64,000 nucleotides of DNA from positions 1-64,000 of the forward strand of contig CAYWNA010000022.1 in NCBI GenBank assembly GCA_964459305.1. The letters run 5' to 3'. Below the pieces are notes generated by a model that was given only the letters and a program-made list of their open reading frames with translations, was not told where the DNA came from and ran no database searches. Within the stretch, counting starts at the first letter, position 1; each line of letters opens with the position of its first letter. Source of the stretch: CAYWNA01 sp964459305 (GTDB lineage: Bacteria > Planctomycetota > Planctomycetia > Pirellulales > Pirellulaceae). Of the stretch, positions 35,577 through 43,995 are shown one piece after another. The translations under genes and the position numbers were made by a program.

Positions 35577-37301
35577 TTAGCCCTTATCGGCGAACTTCGT
35601 CCAATCCAGCTCGACGCCGGAGTCGGTCAGCAGGTCTTGGAATTGTCGGAGGAGTTGAGTTTGATTGCGGACACCACGCGGCGTTTGGCCACGATCGTGA
35701 CAGAATGCCGCCAGTGCTCCGGCGGCCTCGCCGATGCCCCACTCGGTTGGATGTAATCGATAGGCCCCGTTCGTCAAATGCGTTGTGCCGATGTTCTTGC
35801 ACCCAGCGATCAAGTTCTCGACGCGACGCGGAATCAATGCACCTAAAGGAATCAGGTACGGCAGGCAACCGACGTCGAAGTAGTTGTCGCCGCCGCTGGA
35901 CGGATGCAGGTCCAGCCCGTAGTAGCCCAAACCGACCGAATCGTCGAATCGGTCGGCCACCGCCTTCCCGCCGATCCGTCGAGGCGATGCGGGACGGATG
36001 TGCTGTTCCAGGATCGTGAATTCAGCCTTGATCCGTCGCGATTCGCGGATGTAGGGAAACTTAGCCAAGCCATCCTGGGTTCCGACAATATCCTTCCGCA
36101 GCCGCAACCCTTTCCATCCGGCCCCGCCGTCGGGTCGCGGCGCTTCGGTCTGAAGCCAGTACAAAAGGGAAAGGCTCAATTGCCGACCACCGTCAAGATG
36201 CTTGGCCCGTTCTTCGGGGCTGACGTCGAACAGATTGCCCAGCATGTAATCGTTCTGTGGCCAGTTGACGATAGTGACGTCGCTTGAAACCGTGCCCTTT
36301 CGGAAATTGGCATGGTTGACGATACGACGGTAAAGCCACAAGTTCAGCGTCTTGGTGGGATGGCTCGGCATCTCAGGCGAAAGCGGGACAAACGACAGTT
36401 CGAGCGGTCTTCGACTCGACGGCTTCGAGTACCAGAGCGAAAGGAGTCGACCGGGCCACGGCGGGTCGAGTTGCGGTTCGTGCTGTTGCCAGAAACCGTA
36501 CATTGCCGGCTTGTCGATCGTGTGATCCTCGCCCGACAGGTAGTCCATGGCATAACACCACGTGAACGACTGCATATTGGCCGGCCGAGCCTCATCCGAC
36601 GCGTTGGGTTCACCGGTGTCCTTCTTCGATTCCGATCCCGTGACGTATTCCGTGCCAGTCAGCGGCAGCAGATCGCCCGTTTCGGAGGCGTCGACGAAAT
36701 ACTCTGCCTCGACAACAGTTTCCCGCCGATCGCTTCCGCCAACAAGGCGAACCGCCCGAACCTGATCGCCATCCACATCGGCTCCGACCGGCTCGGTGTT
36801 TAGCAGCACGGTGAGTAGTCCCTTTTTCACGGCCGGCGCCAACATGGCATCGAGCACTGCCAGCGCGACACGCGGTTCGTGGCAAAGGCGAGAGACCGAT
36901 CCGTCGCCGGGGTCCAAATGTACCCGAGCTTTCGCCTCAGGCGTCAACGGATAGTGACGCCGATAATGATCGCGGATGCCTTCGCGGAACTTGCGGTAGG
37001 TCGCCGGGGATCCGAACGACTCGATCCAGCGATGCTCGTCCGGCGGCACGGCCTGCTGGCTCAACTGACCGCCGATCCAATCAGTCGGTTCCGTCATCAC
37101 CACCCGCGCCCCCAGCCGCGTAGCCGCCAACGCCGCCGCACATCCGCCTAATCCACCGCCAACGACAAGCACATCGGTCTTAATGTTGCGTGCAAGTTGT
37201 ACGGCCGATGCGTTCGATTGAGCCGCAGCCATCAACGCAGGATACCAACACGCCGCAGCCGAAAGCCCGCATTGTCCCAAGAAAGCCCGCCGAGTCATCA
37301 T
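35577..37301 (-). CDS. Tat-exported FAD-dependent oxidoreductase
   Basis: The 574-residue protein has a Tat signal (MTRRAFLGQCGLSAAACWYPA) and the FAD-binding Rossmann motif VLVVGGGLGGCAAALAATRLGAR. An ECE/aminoacyl-oxidase-like segment (TEPTDWIGGQLSQQAVPP) follows, and a C-terminal FAD contact reads NLIAGCKNIGTTH. This is the FAD_oxidored family common in planctomycete polysaccharide-utilisation regions. The substrate is unknown. It is monocistronic on the minus strand. Confidence 0.88.
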   Translation of the reverse strand: MMTRRAFLGQCGLSAAACWYPALMAAAQSNASAVQLARNIKTDVLVVGGGLGGCAAALAATRLGARVVMTEPTDWIGGQLSQQAVPPDEHRWIESFGSPATYRKFREGIRDHYRRHYPLTPEAKARVHLDPGDGSVSRLCHEPRVALAVLDAMLAPAVKKGLLTVLLNTEPVGADVDGDQVRAVRLVGGSDRRETVVEAEYFVDASETGDLLPLTGTEYVTGSESKKDTGEPNASDEARPANMQSFTWCYAMDYLSGEDHTIDKPAMYGFWQQHEPQLDPPWPGRLLSLWYSKPSSRRPLELSFVPLSPEMPSHPTKTLNLWLYRRIVNHANFRKGTVSSDVTIVNWPQNDYMLGNLFDVSPEERAKHLDGGRQLSLSLLYWLQTEAPRPDGGAGWKGLRLRKDIVGTQDGLAKFPYIRESRRIKAEFTILEQHIRPASPRRIGGKAVADRFDDSVGLGYYGLDLHPSSGGDNYFDVGCLPYLIPLGALIPRRVENLIAGCKNIGTTHLTNGAYRLHPTEWGIGEAAGALAAFCHDRGQTPRGVRNQTQLLRQFQDLLTDSGVELDWTKFADKG

Positions 37302-38285
37302 GATTGCGTTCTCCGGTGTGTAGCTTCACGTCATGGGGCGCGCCCCAGGAATGCACTTCATTGTAGCCATCTCACTCCGCGACATGTAGCTTCATATGCC
37401 GAAACGAGATAGTCCATTCGATTGCGACTTGGCCGCATTAGCCGCAGCTTGTCTCTGCCCACGAACCACCATACTCTGCCTGCTCATCAGGCAAGCGGAT
37501 GTCTTGTGCGGAAGATGGCGAGACTGCCAGGCTGTTTCGTGGCCATAACGAGGTGCATTACCTTGATGCTGGCAGACCGCCATGGCTTGTCACGGCCGCC
37601 GAAGTATTCGTGATCGAGGCAACAGGCCGCCTGTTGGTGACGCGACCGCGGCGGGGCGAAGAAGAGGCGTGGACGAATTCATGGCCGGCGAAGGGCATGA
37701 CAACCGAGTCGACGACGAGCCACCGCTGCCAAACATCGATACCGACAACTGCTCATTTGGAAACTCGTGCGATAGACTGTTTAATGGAGACGATTCGCAA
37801 GAGACCGACTGGCTGGCTGAATCTATGTACAACGACACATCAACGGAAAACGCCGACGCTCGCTTCTCTCCCTGGGAGTGTGACTCAGGTACGCGCAAAT
37901 GTGTAGCGTTGTGTCAAGTGTCAAGCGGGGCATGCCGCGGCGCGACAGGTAAGGCGGAATTAACCTGGTGTGAGGTGCGCGGAGGGGAGTTGGGGTAATG
38001 TATGGAATCGTGCCAAGCACCCAGAGACCGACAAACTCATTGGTGGCGCGTCCCCGTTGTCAAGCGTGGTCCGAGGGACAAGCGGAGTGAGCATTGGTGA
38101 CGACCGTTGTGTCGATCCCGTTTGGAAGATTGTCAAGAATATCGCAGTCCCTTTGCTTGGCATTTCCTCTCATTGCTGACACGAAAGGACCAGGACATGA
38201 ACAAGCGTAAGGCAAAGTCGAAACGGCAAGGCGATTCCCGAGGGCAGCGGCGGCCTCGCCGGGGCGCCAAGGCAGAGGTGGCGAT
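37302..38285. other. Degenerate region with gene fragments, no intact gene
   Basis: Several short frames overlap but none has a family signature and a ribosome site together. A protein-like piece near 37510-37670 (GETARLFRGHNEVHYLDAGR) and the duplicated segment at 37801-37877 suggest fragments of older genes. The region precedes the IS110 remnant. Confidence 0.5.
37801..37877 (+). repeat. Duplicated gene fragment, copy 1
   Basis: This is about 78 bp with a relative at 41319-41396. In the shared frame it reads DWLAESMYNDTSTENADARF. Many differences from the other copy fall at third codon positions. The two copies flank the IS110 remnant and the AbiE operon. Confidence 0.65.
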
Positions 38286-39028
38286 CGTGAAGAACACCTG
38301 TTCGCTCTCCGACAGGCGCTTGAGCTATATCGGACGTATCGGCAGCAGATCCAAGTTTGCGAAGTTCAGATCGATACTTACATGGCCGAGATGGACACGA
38401 AGTTGGAAGGCATCCCGACCGACGACGCCGATTACAAGCGTAAGCGCAAGGGTCGCATTCAGAAGAACAGCGTGCGATTCGATGCACGTGGTCATTTGTA
38501 TCGCATCACCGGTGTCGACTTGACCCGCATCGATGGGATCGACGCCACGACAGCACTCAAGCTGATTGCCGAAATCGGCACCGATATGACGCGTTGGTCG
38601 ACCGTGAAGCATTTCACGTCCTGGCTGGCGTTATGTCCTGGGCTGAAGAAATCCGGAGGTCGGGTGATCAGTTCCCGCACCAAGCCATCGGCCAACCGAG
38701 CGGCAGCGGCCTTGCGCATGGCCGCTCAGACGTTGCTTCGCTCCAAGAGTGCCCTGGGGGCGTACTATCGCCGCATGCGGACGCGTCTTGGCGCCCCCAA
38801 AGCCGTCACCGCCGCCGCGCACAAGCTGGCGCGACTGGTGTACAGATGTTGCGATACGGGCAGGAATACGTGGACCAAGGCGAAGAGCATTACGAACAAC
38901 AGTATCGCGCCCGCGTCGTACGCAACCTCACGCGCCGAGCTCGCGACCTCGGCCTGAAAGTCGTACCAATAAGCGACTTAGAGCCGGACGCCAACCAGTC
39001 CGCCAACCCGGCCGCCGACAGTGGTTAA
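38286..39028 (+). pseudogene. IS110-family transposase remnant (5'-truncated, frameshifted)
   Basis: Reading REEHLFALRQALELYRTYRQ, then the IS116/IS110/IS902 C-terminal domain (YRITGVDLTRIDGIDATTAL and WLALCPGLKKSGGRV), the frame continues to LARLVYR near 38846. There one missing base moves the true continuation (MLRYGQEYVDQGEEHY and onward) to another frame, ending at 39028. The N-terminal DEDD half is missing; only a basic Lys/Arg-rich frame lies before. The element is inactive. Confidence 0.8.
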
Positions 39029-39194
39029 TTGGAAGAGTTGACCCCCACGCAAGAGCTGCCCCCCACGCCCACACGCCAGGACAAGAAAGTGTGTTCTTAG
39101 CAAATAGGGCGGATTTACCGTGAGTTCTTCGGCTGGAGACTATTTCTTGACTCTTTGTGACAAAATTTTCATTTTTGCTCTTGACTTTTACATT

Positions 39195-39233
39195 ATGTGA
39201 CCGACAATGTCCTTAGGACATTGTCGGTCACAT
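39195..39233. repeat. 39-bp perfect palindrome, first (18-bp arms, TTA loop)
   Basis: Arms 39195-39212 and 39216-39233 pair without mismatch around TTA; the core is GTCCTTAGGAC. It starts 14 bases after the start of TTGACTTTT (39181). Confidence 0.85.
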
Positions 39234-39357
39234 GATGAGATGTATTCTTTGGCTTTTCTGGCTTCATTGCGAATACCTTCTAGCTAGATTGTCCAGGGGC
39301 TCTTGACTCAGTTCTTTTTAGATTATTGCGGTATTGACTTTTGATTTACTCTGTGGT

Positions 39358-39396
39358 ACCCTATCCATGTCGTCCTAAGGACGACATGGATAGGGT
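39358..39396. repeat. 39-bp perfect palindrome, second (18-bp arms, TAA loop)
   Basis: Arms 39358-39375 and 39379-39396 pair without mismatch around TAA. The core GTCCTAAGGAC is the reverse complement of the core of the first palindrome, while the outer arms differ. It ends 13 bases before the AbiEi-like start codon and starts 24 bases after the start of a second TTGACTTTT (39334). Confidence 0.85.
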
Positions 39397-39409
39397 GCAT
39401 CTGTGAACC

Positions 39410-40303
39410 ATGCCACGAGCTACAATAGCGTCACTGATCCTTGAATCGCTGGCAAAAGATCGGCGAGCTGTGGCCGCAGACTGGCGAATACAAATCGCCT
39501 ACATGCGTGTTGCACTTTCTGGCAGCTTCGCGTTGCCGGATGTCACCAAGACGAACCAACTCATCAACAAACTTCAAGCGGTCGGTGACGTCGAACGGGT
39601 CAGTGGTATTTCCGGCGTTTATCAGATTACCGTTCCCTATGCATCAGTGCTGTCATCCCCGGATGAGGCCATTATTCAGGAAGCAAATCCGAGTGCCGTA
39701 TTCAGCCACTTCACTGCTGCTCAATACCACAACCTGACTTACGAAATCCCAAATGAATTCCATCTTACCCTGTATCAAAACTCCTCTGTTCGGCTACCGT
39801 TGGGCACGGCCCCGGAGGACTGGATAGACGTACCAGAGCCACGCCAAAGGACGCCGAAATCCATCCATGGCGTGCGAATCCACTGGCACAAGGCAAAAGC
39901 AGAATGGGATTTTGGGCATACGCTGGGGCATATACAAGGATGCCCAATCTACATCACCGATGTGGAGCGGACGTTACTAGATGCCCTGCGTTTTCCTCAT
40001 CGGTGCGGGGGGGCCACAGAAGTTCTGCGAGTTTGGAAACGCGGAATAGACAATCTGAACCTTGACACTTTGATAGCCTACGTTGAAAAGTTCAAACAAA
40101 CGCTGCTCAGGCAACGGGTCGGTTTCATTCTAGAACGGCTTGGGGAACCTCATCCCAATTTCGATGAGTGGGCAGCAAACAGCGTCCGAGGTAGCTCAGC
40201 AAAGCTCTTTGCCAATCTTGAATTCTCCCCAAAATATTCAAAGCGTTGGAACCTTTCAATCAACGCTCCGGATGCGATTCTATTAGAACGAAGTGAAGAC
40301 TGA
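39410..40303 (+). CDS. AbiEi-like type IV antitoxin / transcriptional regulator
   Basis: The 297-residue protein opens with a winged-helix-like segment (KTNQLINKLQAVGDVERVSG, then VYQI). An AbiEi C-terminal core follows (FSHFTAAQYHNLTYEIP, GCPIYITDVERTLLDALRFP). AbiEi proteins repress their own operon and neutralise AbiEii. The stop overlaps the next start (TGATGG), the hallmark of a TA pair. AT-richer base use than the flanks suggests horizontal acquisition. Two perfect palindromes upstream are candidate operators. Confidence 0.85.
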   Translation: MPRATIASLILESLAKDRRAVAADWRIQIAYMRVALSGSFALPDVTKTNQLINKLQAVGDVERVSGISGVYQITVPYASVLSSPDEAIIQEANPSAVFSHFTAAQYHNLTYEIPNEFHLTLYQNSSVRLPLGTAPEDWIDVPEPRQRTPKSIHGVRIHWHKAKAEWDFGHTLGHIQGCPIYITDVERTLLDALRFPHRCGGATEVLRVWKRGIDNLNLDTLIAYVEKFKQTLLRQRVGFILERLGEPHPNFDEWAANSVRGSSAKLFANLEFSPKYSKRWNLSINAPDAILLERSED

Positions 40304-41160
40304 TGGCCGATCGGAATTACCCATCTGACCTATCTGACATCAGTTCATGGAGTCAAAAAGGACAGCTCTCCACAGAGCAAGCAAGGGCTCGCTTCATGGA
40401 GTTTGTGATCTTGAATTGCATTGCCTCACACGCAATCACTCGAAGAGGAATGGCACTCAAGGGTGGCAATGCTCTTCGTTTCGCTTATCAAAGTCCACGC
40501 AGCACAAAAGACCTCGACTTCACTGCCGACACGAATGGCATTCCGGACAACACAAGCGAAATTCGACGATTGCTAGACGAATCGCTAGTCTTTGCAGAAC
40601 GCCGTTTCAACGTGAAGGCAAAGTGTCAACGGGTAAAACGTAATCCAAAGCGTCCTGATGCGACTCGACCAACATACGACGTTAAAATCGGCTATCAGCT
40701 ACCGAGTGATCGATATTTCCATGACTTCGAGGATAGGCAAGTCTCGACCGTGATCCCGGTTGAGATCACACTAAACGATCTCGTTTGTGATACCCGGGAA
40801 TGGGCAGATGTTAAGGGGCTGCGGGTGTGTACGCTAGAAGACATACTTGCTGAGAAACTCCGCTCCCTGCTCCAGCAGAAGACCCGCAACCGCAATCGCT
40901 GGCAAGACGTGTATGACATTTGCACATATGTGCGTAGAGCAGAATTCGACCGAGCCAAGATCGCTGATTTTCTAAAACAGAAATCGTCCATTCGTGAAAT
41001 CGAAGTGCGAAAACCCAGTTTTGACGACGAAGTCCGAGAAAGAGCAGCTGTTGACTACGACGTGCATGTAGAGACGGAAGCTCCACGACACATTATTCCC
41101 TTTGACGACGCTTGGAAAGCCGTGAAGTCTCTTGTCGAATCTCTGAATATTCCAGAGTAA
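40303..41160 (+). CDS. AbiEii/nucleotidyltransferase-family toxin
   Basis: The 285-residue protein shows the AbiEii nucleotidyltransferase motifs: LKGGNALRFAY followed by STKDLDFTAD (the GS/GG and DxD pair), an ALKGG lead, and a helical segment LEDILAEKLRSLLQQ with NRNRWQDVYDI. AbiEii toxins transfer nucleotides to target RNA such as tRNA, giving abortive infection or plasmid stabilisation. The start overlaps the antitoxin stop, so translation is coupled. It is presumably neutralised by the upstream protein. Confidence 0.88.
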   Translation: MADRNYPSDLSDISSWSQKGQLSTEQARARFMEFVILNCIASHAITRRGMALKGGNALRFAYQSPRSTKDLDFTADTNGIPDNTSEIRRLLDESLVFAERRFNVKAKCQRVKRNPKRPDATRPTYDVKIGYQLPSDRYFHDFEDRQVSTVIPVEITLNDLVCDTREWADVKGLRVCTLEDILAEKLRSLLQQKTRNRNRWQDVYDICTYVRRAEFDRAKIADFLKQKSSIREIEVRKPSFDDEVRERAAVDYDVHVETEAPRHIIPFDDAWKAVKSLVESLNIPE

Positions 41161-41594
41161 CAGAATTCTCGTCATGCAGAAGCGCAGGATGCTCGGCGTT
41201 GCCCTCAGCCAACAGATTCTTGATATGTGGTGCAAACCCTGGTGCAAACCGTCGAACCCGGAATGGGAATGGGGTCAGCGGATTGGGACCATTCTTGGGC
41301 GATTGAGCGGGAATCGCGAGAGGCCGATTGGGTGGCTAAATCGATGTACAACGACACATCCATTGAAAACACCGATGCGTGCTTCTCTCGCTGGGAGAGC
41401 GACGACGGACGCGGCTTCGGTTCAGGCTTCCGCAGCTTGGGGCGAGCTTCCAGCTCGCCTATCTCGGCGCCGGGCTATGCGACAACCGGCGGCAGTGCGA
41501 GACAACTGGCACTGCTAACTGGTCGCGACACGTCAAGACACTGTCCGTCCCAAAGTCCCGATAGGACGACACGATGTAGTCCGGCCGCGCCGTG
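41161..41594. other. Intergenic with duplicated fragment and a small hairpin
   Basis: No intact gene is seen. It contains the second copy of the duplicated fragment (41319-41396) and a perfect 8-bp hairpin (GGCGAGCT/AGCTCGCC, 41441-41459). Short overlapping frames are probably spurious. Confidence 0.5.
41319..41396 (+). repeat. Duplicated gene fragment, copy 2
   Basis: Relative of 37801-37877, reading DWVAKSMYNDTSIENTDACF in the shared frame. The two copies lie about 3.5 kb apart in the same orientation, bracketing the IS110 remnant and the AbiE operon. Confidence 0.65.
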
Positions 41595-43415
41595 TTAGGC
41601 CCTCTGGCGTGCTGCACGGCGTCGGTCGACTTCTTTGAGTATGGTCTTACGGAGTCGTATCTGCGTGGGCGTCACTTCGACCAACTCGTCTTCCTCGATG
41701 TACTCCAGCGCGGCCTCCAGCGATAGCACTCGCGGGGGTTTCAGGAGGATGTTGCGGTCGCTGCCGGCGGCTCGGATGTTGGTGAGCTTCTTTTCCCTGG
41801 TTGGGTTCACCGGCATGTCACCCGTGCGGCTGTTCTCGCCGACGACCATCCCCTCGTAGACCACGTCGCCCGGGCCGACAAACATCTCGGCCCGCTCCTG
41901 CAAACCGTCCAGGCCAAAGGCGACCGCTCGGCCCGATACCATCGAAACCAGCACACCGTTGGGTCGGCCCGGCATATCGTTTTCCATGGGGCGGTAGCAC
42001 TCGAAGCGATGGTGGATGATCGCCGTTCCCTGGGTGGCGTTCAACAGGCGAGTCCGCAGGCCAATGAGGCCGCGGGCGGGAATGGAGAACACGACGTAGG
42101 TGTAATCGGCGTGATTGGCCATTTCGACCATTTGCCCTCGACGGGCGCCGACCAGCTCCATCACCGCGCCGAGCTTGTCGGGTGGGACCTCGACCACCAG
42201 ACTCTCGAACGGCTCTTCCAGCACGCCGCCGTTATCGTGCACGATCACGCGGGGTTTGCCGATCGACATTTCGAAGCCCTCGCGGCGCATGGTCTCGATC
42301 AATATCGCCAAGTGCAGCACCCCGCGTCCGGAGACGTGAAACGAGTCGGCCTCATCGAGCGGCTCGACGCGCAGCGCAACGTTGCCCTCCAATTCCTTGT
42401 AGAGCCGCTCGCGCAGATGGCGGCTGGTGACGTACTTGCCGTCGCGACCGGCCAGCGGCGAGGTGTTGATGCCGAAGACCATCTGGATGGTCGGCTCGTC
42501 GACCTCCACCCGGGGCAAGGCTCGGAGGACCTGCGGGTCGCTGATCGTATCGCCGACGGTAACAGCCTCCAGGCCGATCAGCGCGGCTACGTCGCCGGCA
42601 GTGGCTTCTTCGACCTGGACGCGGCCCAGCTTGTCAAACAAGTGCACCTCGGCCACCTTGGCTGTTTGCACCTGGCCACCGGCCTGCATCAGGGCCACCT
42701 GTTGCCCCTGGCGGACGGTGCCCGAGTAGATTCGTCCCACAGCGATGCGGCCCACATAGTCGGACCAGGCCAAGGTGGTCACCAGCATCTGCAAAGGCGC
42801 GTCGGCCACGACCTCCGGGCCGGGGATGGCGTCCAGCATCATATCGAACAGCGGCTTCATCGAACCGCCCCGCTGATCCGGGTCGTGTGTGGCGTAGCTT
42901 TCCTTGCTGGTGGCGAACAGGTGGGGAAAGTCGCCCAGTTCGTCTTCGGCCCCCAGGTCCAACAATAGCTCGTAGGTCTCGTTCAACACCTCGTGCGGCC
43001 GGGCATCGGGACGGTCGATCTTGTTGACCACCACCACCGGCTGCAGCCGACACTCCAGGGCCTTGGACAGCACAAACCGGGTCTGCGGCATGGGGCCCTC
43101 CACGGCGTCGACCAGTACCAGCGCCCCGTCAGCCATGCGGAGGACACGCTCCACCTCGCCGCCAAAGTCGGCGTGACCGGGCGTATCGATGAGGTTGATT
43201 TTCACGCCCCGGTAGTGCAGGGCGATGTTTTTGGACAGGATCGTGATTCCCCGCTCTCGTTCCAGATCATTCGAGTCGAGGATGCACTCCCCCACCAGTT
43301 GATTGGCTCGGAATTCGCCGCTCTGGCGCAGCAGGCAATCGACCAAGGTTGTCTTGCCATGGTCGACGTGGGCGATGATTGCAATATTGCGAATGTCGTT
43401 GCGGCGCATGGGCAT
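41595..43415 (-). CDS. typA: Ribosome-associated translational GTPase BipA/TypA
   Basis: The protein is about 606 residues from ATG 43415 (or 43409); a longer start at 43460 adds an unconserved lead. Motifs: G1 IAIIAHVDHGKTTLVD, G3 IDTPGHADFGGEV, G4 NKIDRP. EF-G-like domains II, III and V follow, with the BipA C-terminal region containing RSYGDMP-like NSRTGDMPVNPTREKKLTN. The length fits the family. BipA assists 50S assembly and stress adaptation. It is monocistronic on the minus strand; the plus-strand frames opposite are antisense shadows. Confidence 0.95.
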   Translation of the reverse strand: MPMRRNDIRNIAIIAHVDHGKTTLVDCLLRQSGEFRANQLVGECILDSNDLERERGITILSKNIALHYRGVKINLIDTPGHADFGGEVERVLRMADGALVLVDAVEGPMPQTRFVLSKALECRLQPVVVVNKIDRPDARPHEVLNETYELLLDLGAEDELGDFPHLFATSKESYATHDPDQRGGSMKPLFDMMLDAIPGPEVVADAPLQMLVTTLAWSDYVGRIAVGRIYSGTVRQGQQVALMQAGGQVQTAKVAEVHLFDKLGRVQVEEATAGDVAALIGLEAVTVGDTISDPQVLRALPRVEVDEPTIQMVFGINTSPLAGRDGKYVTSRHLRERLYKELEGNVALRVEPLDEADSFHVSGRGVLHLAILIETMRREGFEMSIGKPRVIVHDNGGVLEEPFESLVVEVPPDKLGAVMELVGARRGQMVEMANHADYTYVVFSIPARGLIGLRTRLLNATQGTAIIHHRFECYRPMENDMPGRPNGVLVSMVSGRAVAFGLDGLQERAEMFVGPGDVVYEGMVVGENSRTGDMPVNPTREKKLTNIRAAGSDRNILLKPPRVLSLEAALEYIEEDELVEVTPTQIRLRKTILKEVDRRRAARQRA

Positions 43416-43615
43416 ACAAGGCGGAAACGTGTAGTGAATGAAAACCTCGTACTGTACCATGATGGGCCGGGGTGTCTATGGCAAATTGCACAGACTACCT
43501 GGCGGCTTGTTTGGCCTGCCCGCAAGTTCTATCATGTCCACCTGATTGCTGGAGGCGATTGCGAACATCGTCGGAACCGGCGTCCCTGGGGCTACTATGT
43601 GAAGGATTGGGGATC

Positions 43616-43993
43616 ATGAGCGATGCGACGGTACAAGGTACGGTTCATTTGATCGAAGAAACCAAAACCTACGGGCAAAAGGGTTTTCGAAAGCGGCTGG
43701 TCGTCTTGGAGCAAGACAAAGGACGGTTCATCAACTACATTCCCTTGGAATTCGTACACGAAGACTGCGACAGGGCAGATGAACTGAGTGTCGGCGACGA
43801 CCTGGAAGTCACGTACCGCCTGAGCGGGCGCAGATGGCAGCGGGATGAGAGGAGCGAAGTCAAGTTCTTCCTAAACGCCGAAGCGACCGATTTCAAAGTT
43901 TTACAGAAGGCCAGCCCAGACGACGACAATCCTCCGGAGCGTTCCGAATCGGAAGCGACGTGGGATGATTCTGAAGAAGAGGTCCCGTTCTGA
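43616..43993 (+). CDS. DUF3127-domain protein (OB-fold-like)
   Basis: ATG 43616 follows AAGGATTGGGG; the open frame further upstream is not protein-like. The 125 residues include GTVHLIEETKTYGQKGFRKR, FINYIPLEFVHEDCDR and VGDDLEVTYRLSGRRW, the DUF3127 pattern of a small beta-barrel protein. An acidic tail (WDDSEEEVPF) resembles that of single-stranded-DNA-binding proteins. The nucleic-acid role is inferred from fold and tail only. The FAD enzyme gene starts two bases after its stop. Confidence 0.82.
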   Translation: MSDATVQGTVHLIEETKTYGQKGFRKRLVVLEQDKGRFINYIPLEFVHEDCDRADELSVGDDLEVTYRLSGRRWQRDERSEVKFFLNAEATDFKVLQKASPDDDNPPERSESEATWDDSEEEVPF

Positions 43994-43995
43994 TC

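Larger units (their letters stand above)
39029..39409. other. AT-rich intergenic region with two perfect palindromes
   Basis: This stretch is markedly AT-richer than its surroundings and has no gene. It carries several TTGACT -35-like sequences (39181, 39334 and others) and two 39-bp perfect palindromes (39195-39233, 39358-39396). It probably contains the promoter and control sites of the AbiE-type operon that starts at 39410. Confidence 0.65.

Noticed and set aside
42009..42968. Plus-strand frame of about 319 codons
   Set aside because: Antisense shadow of bipA, whose motifs are unambiguous on the minus strand.
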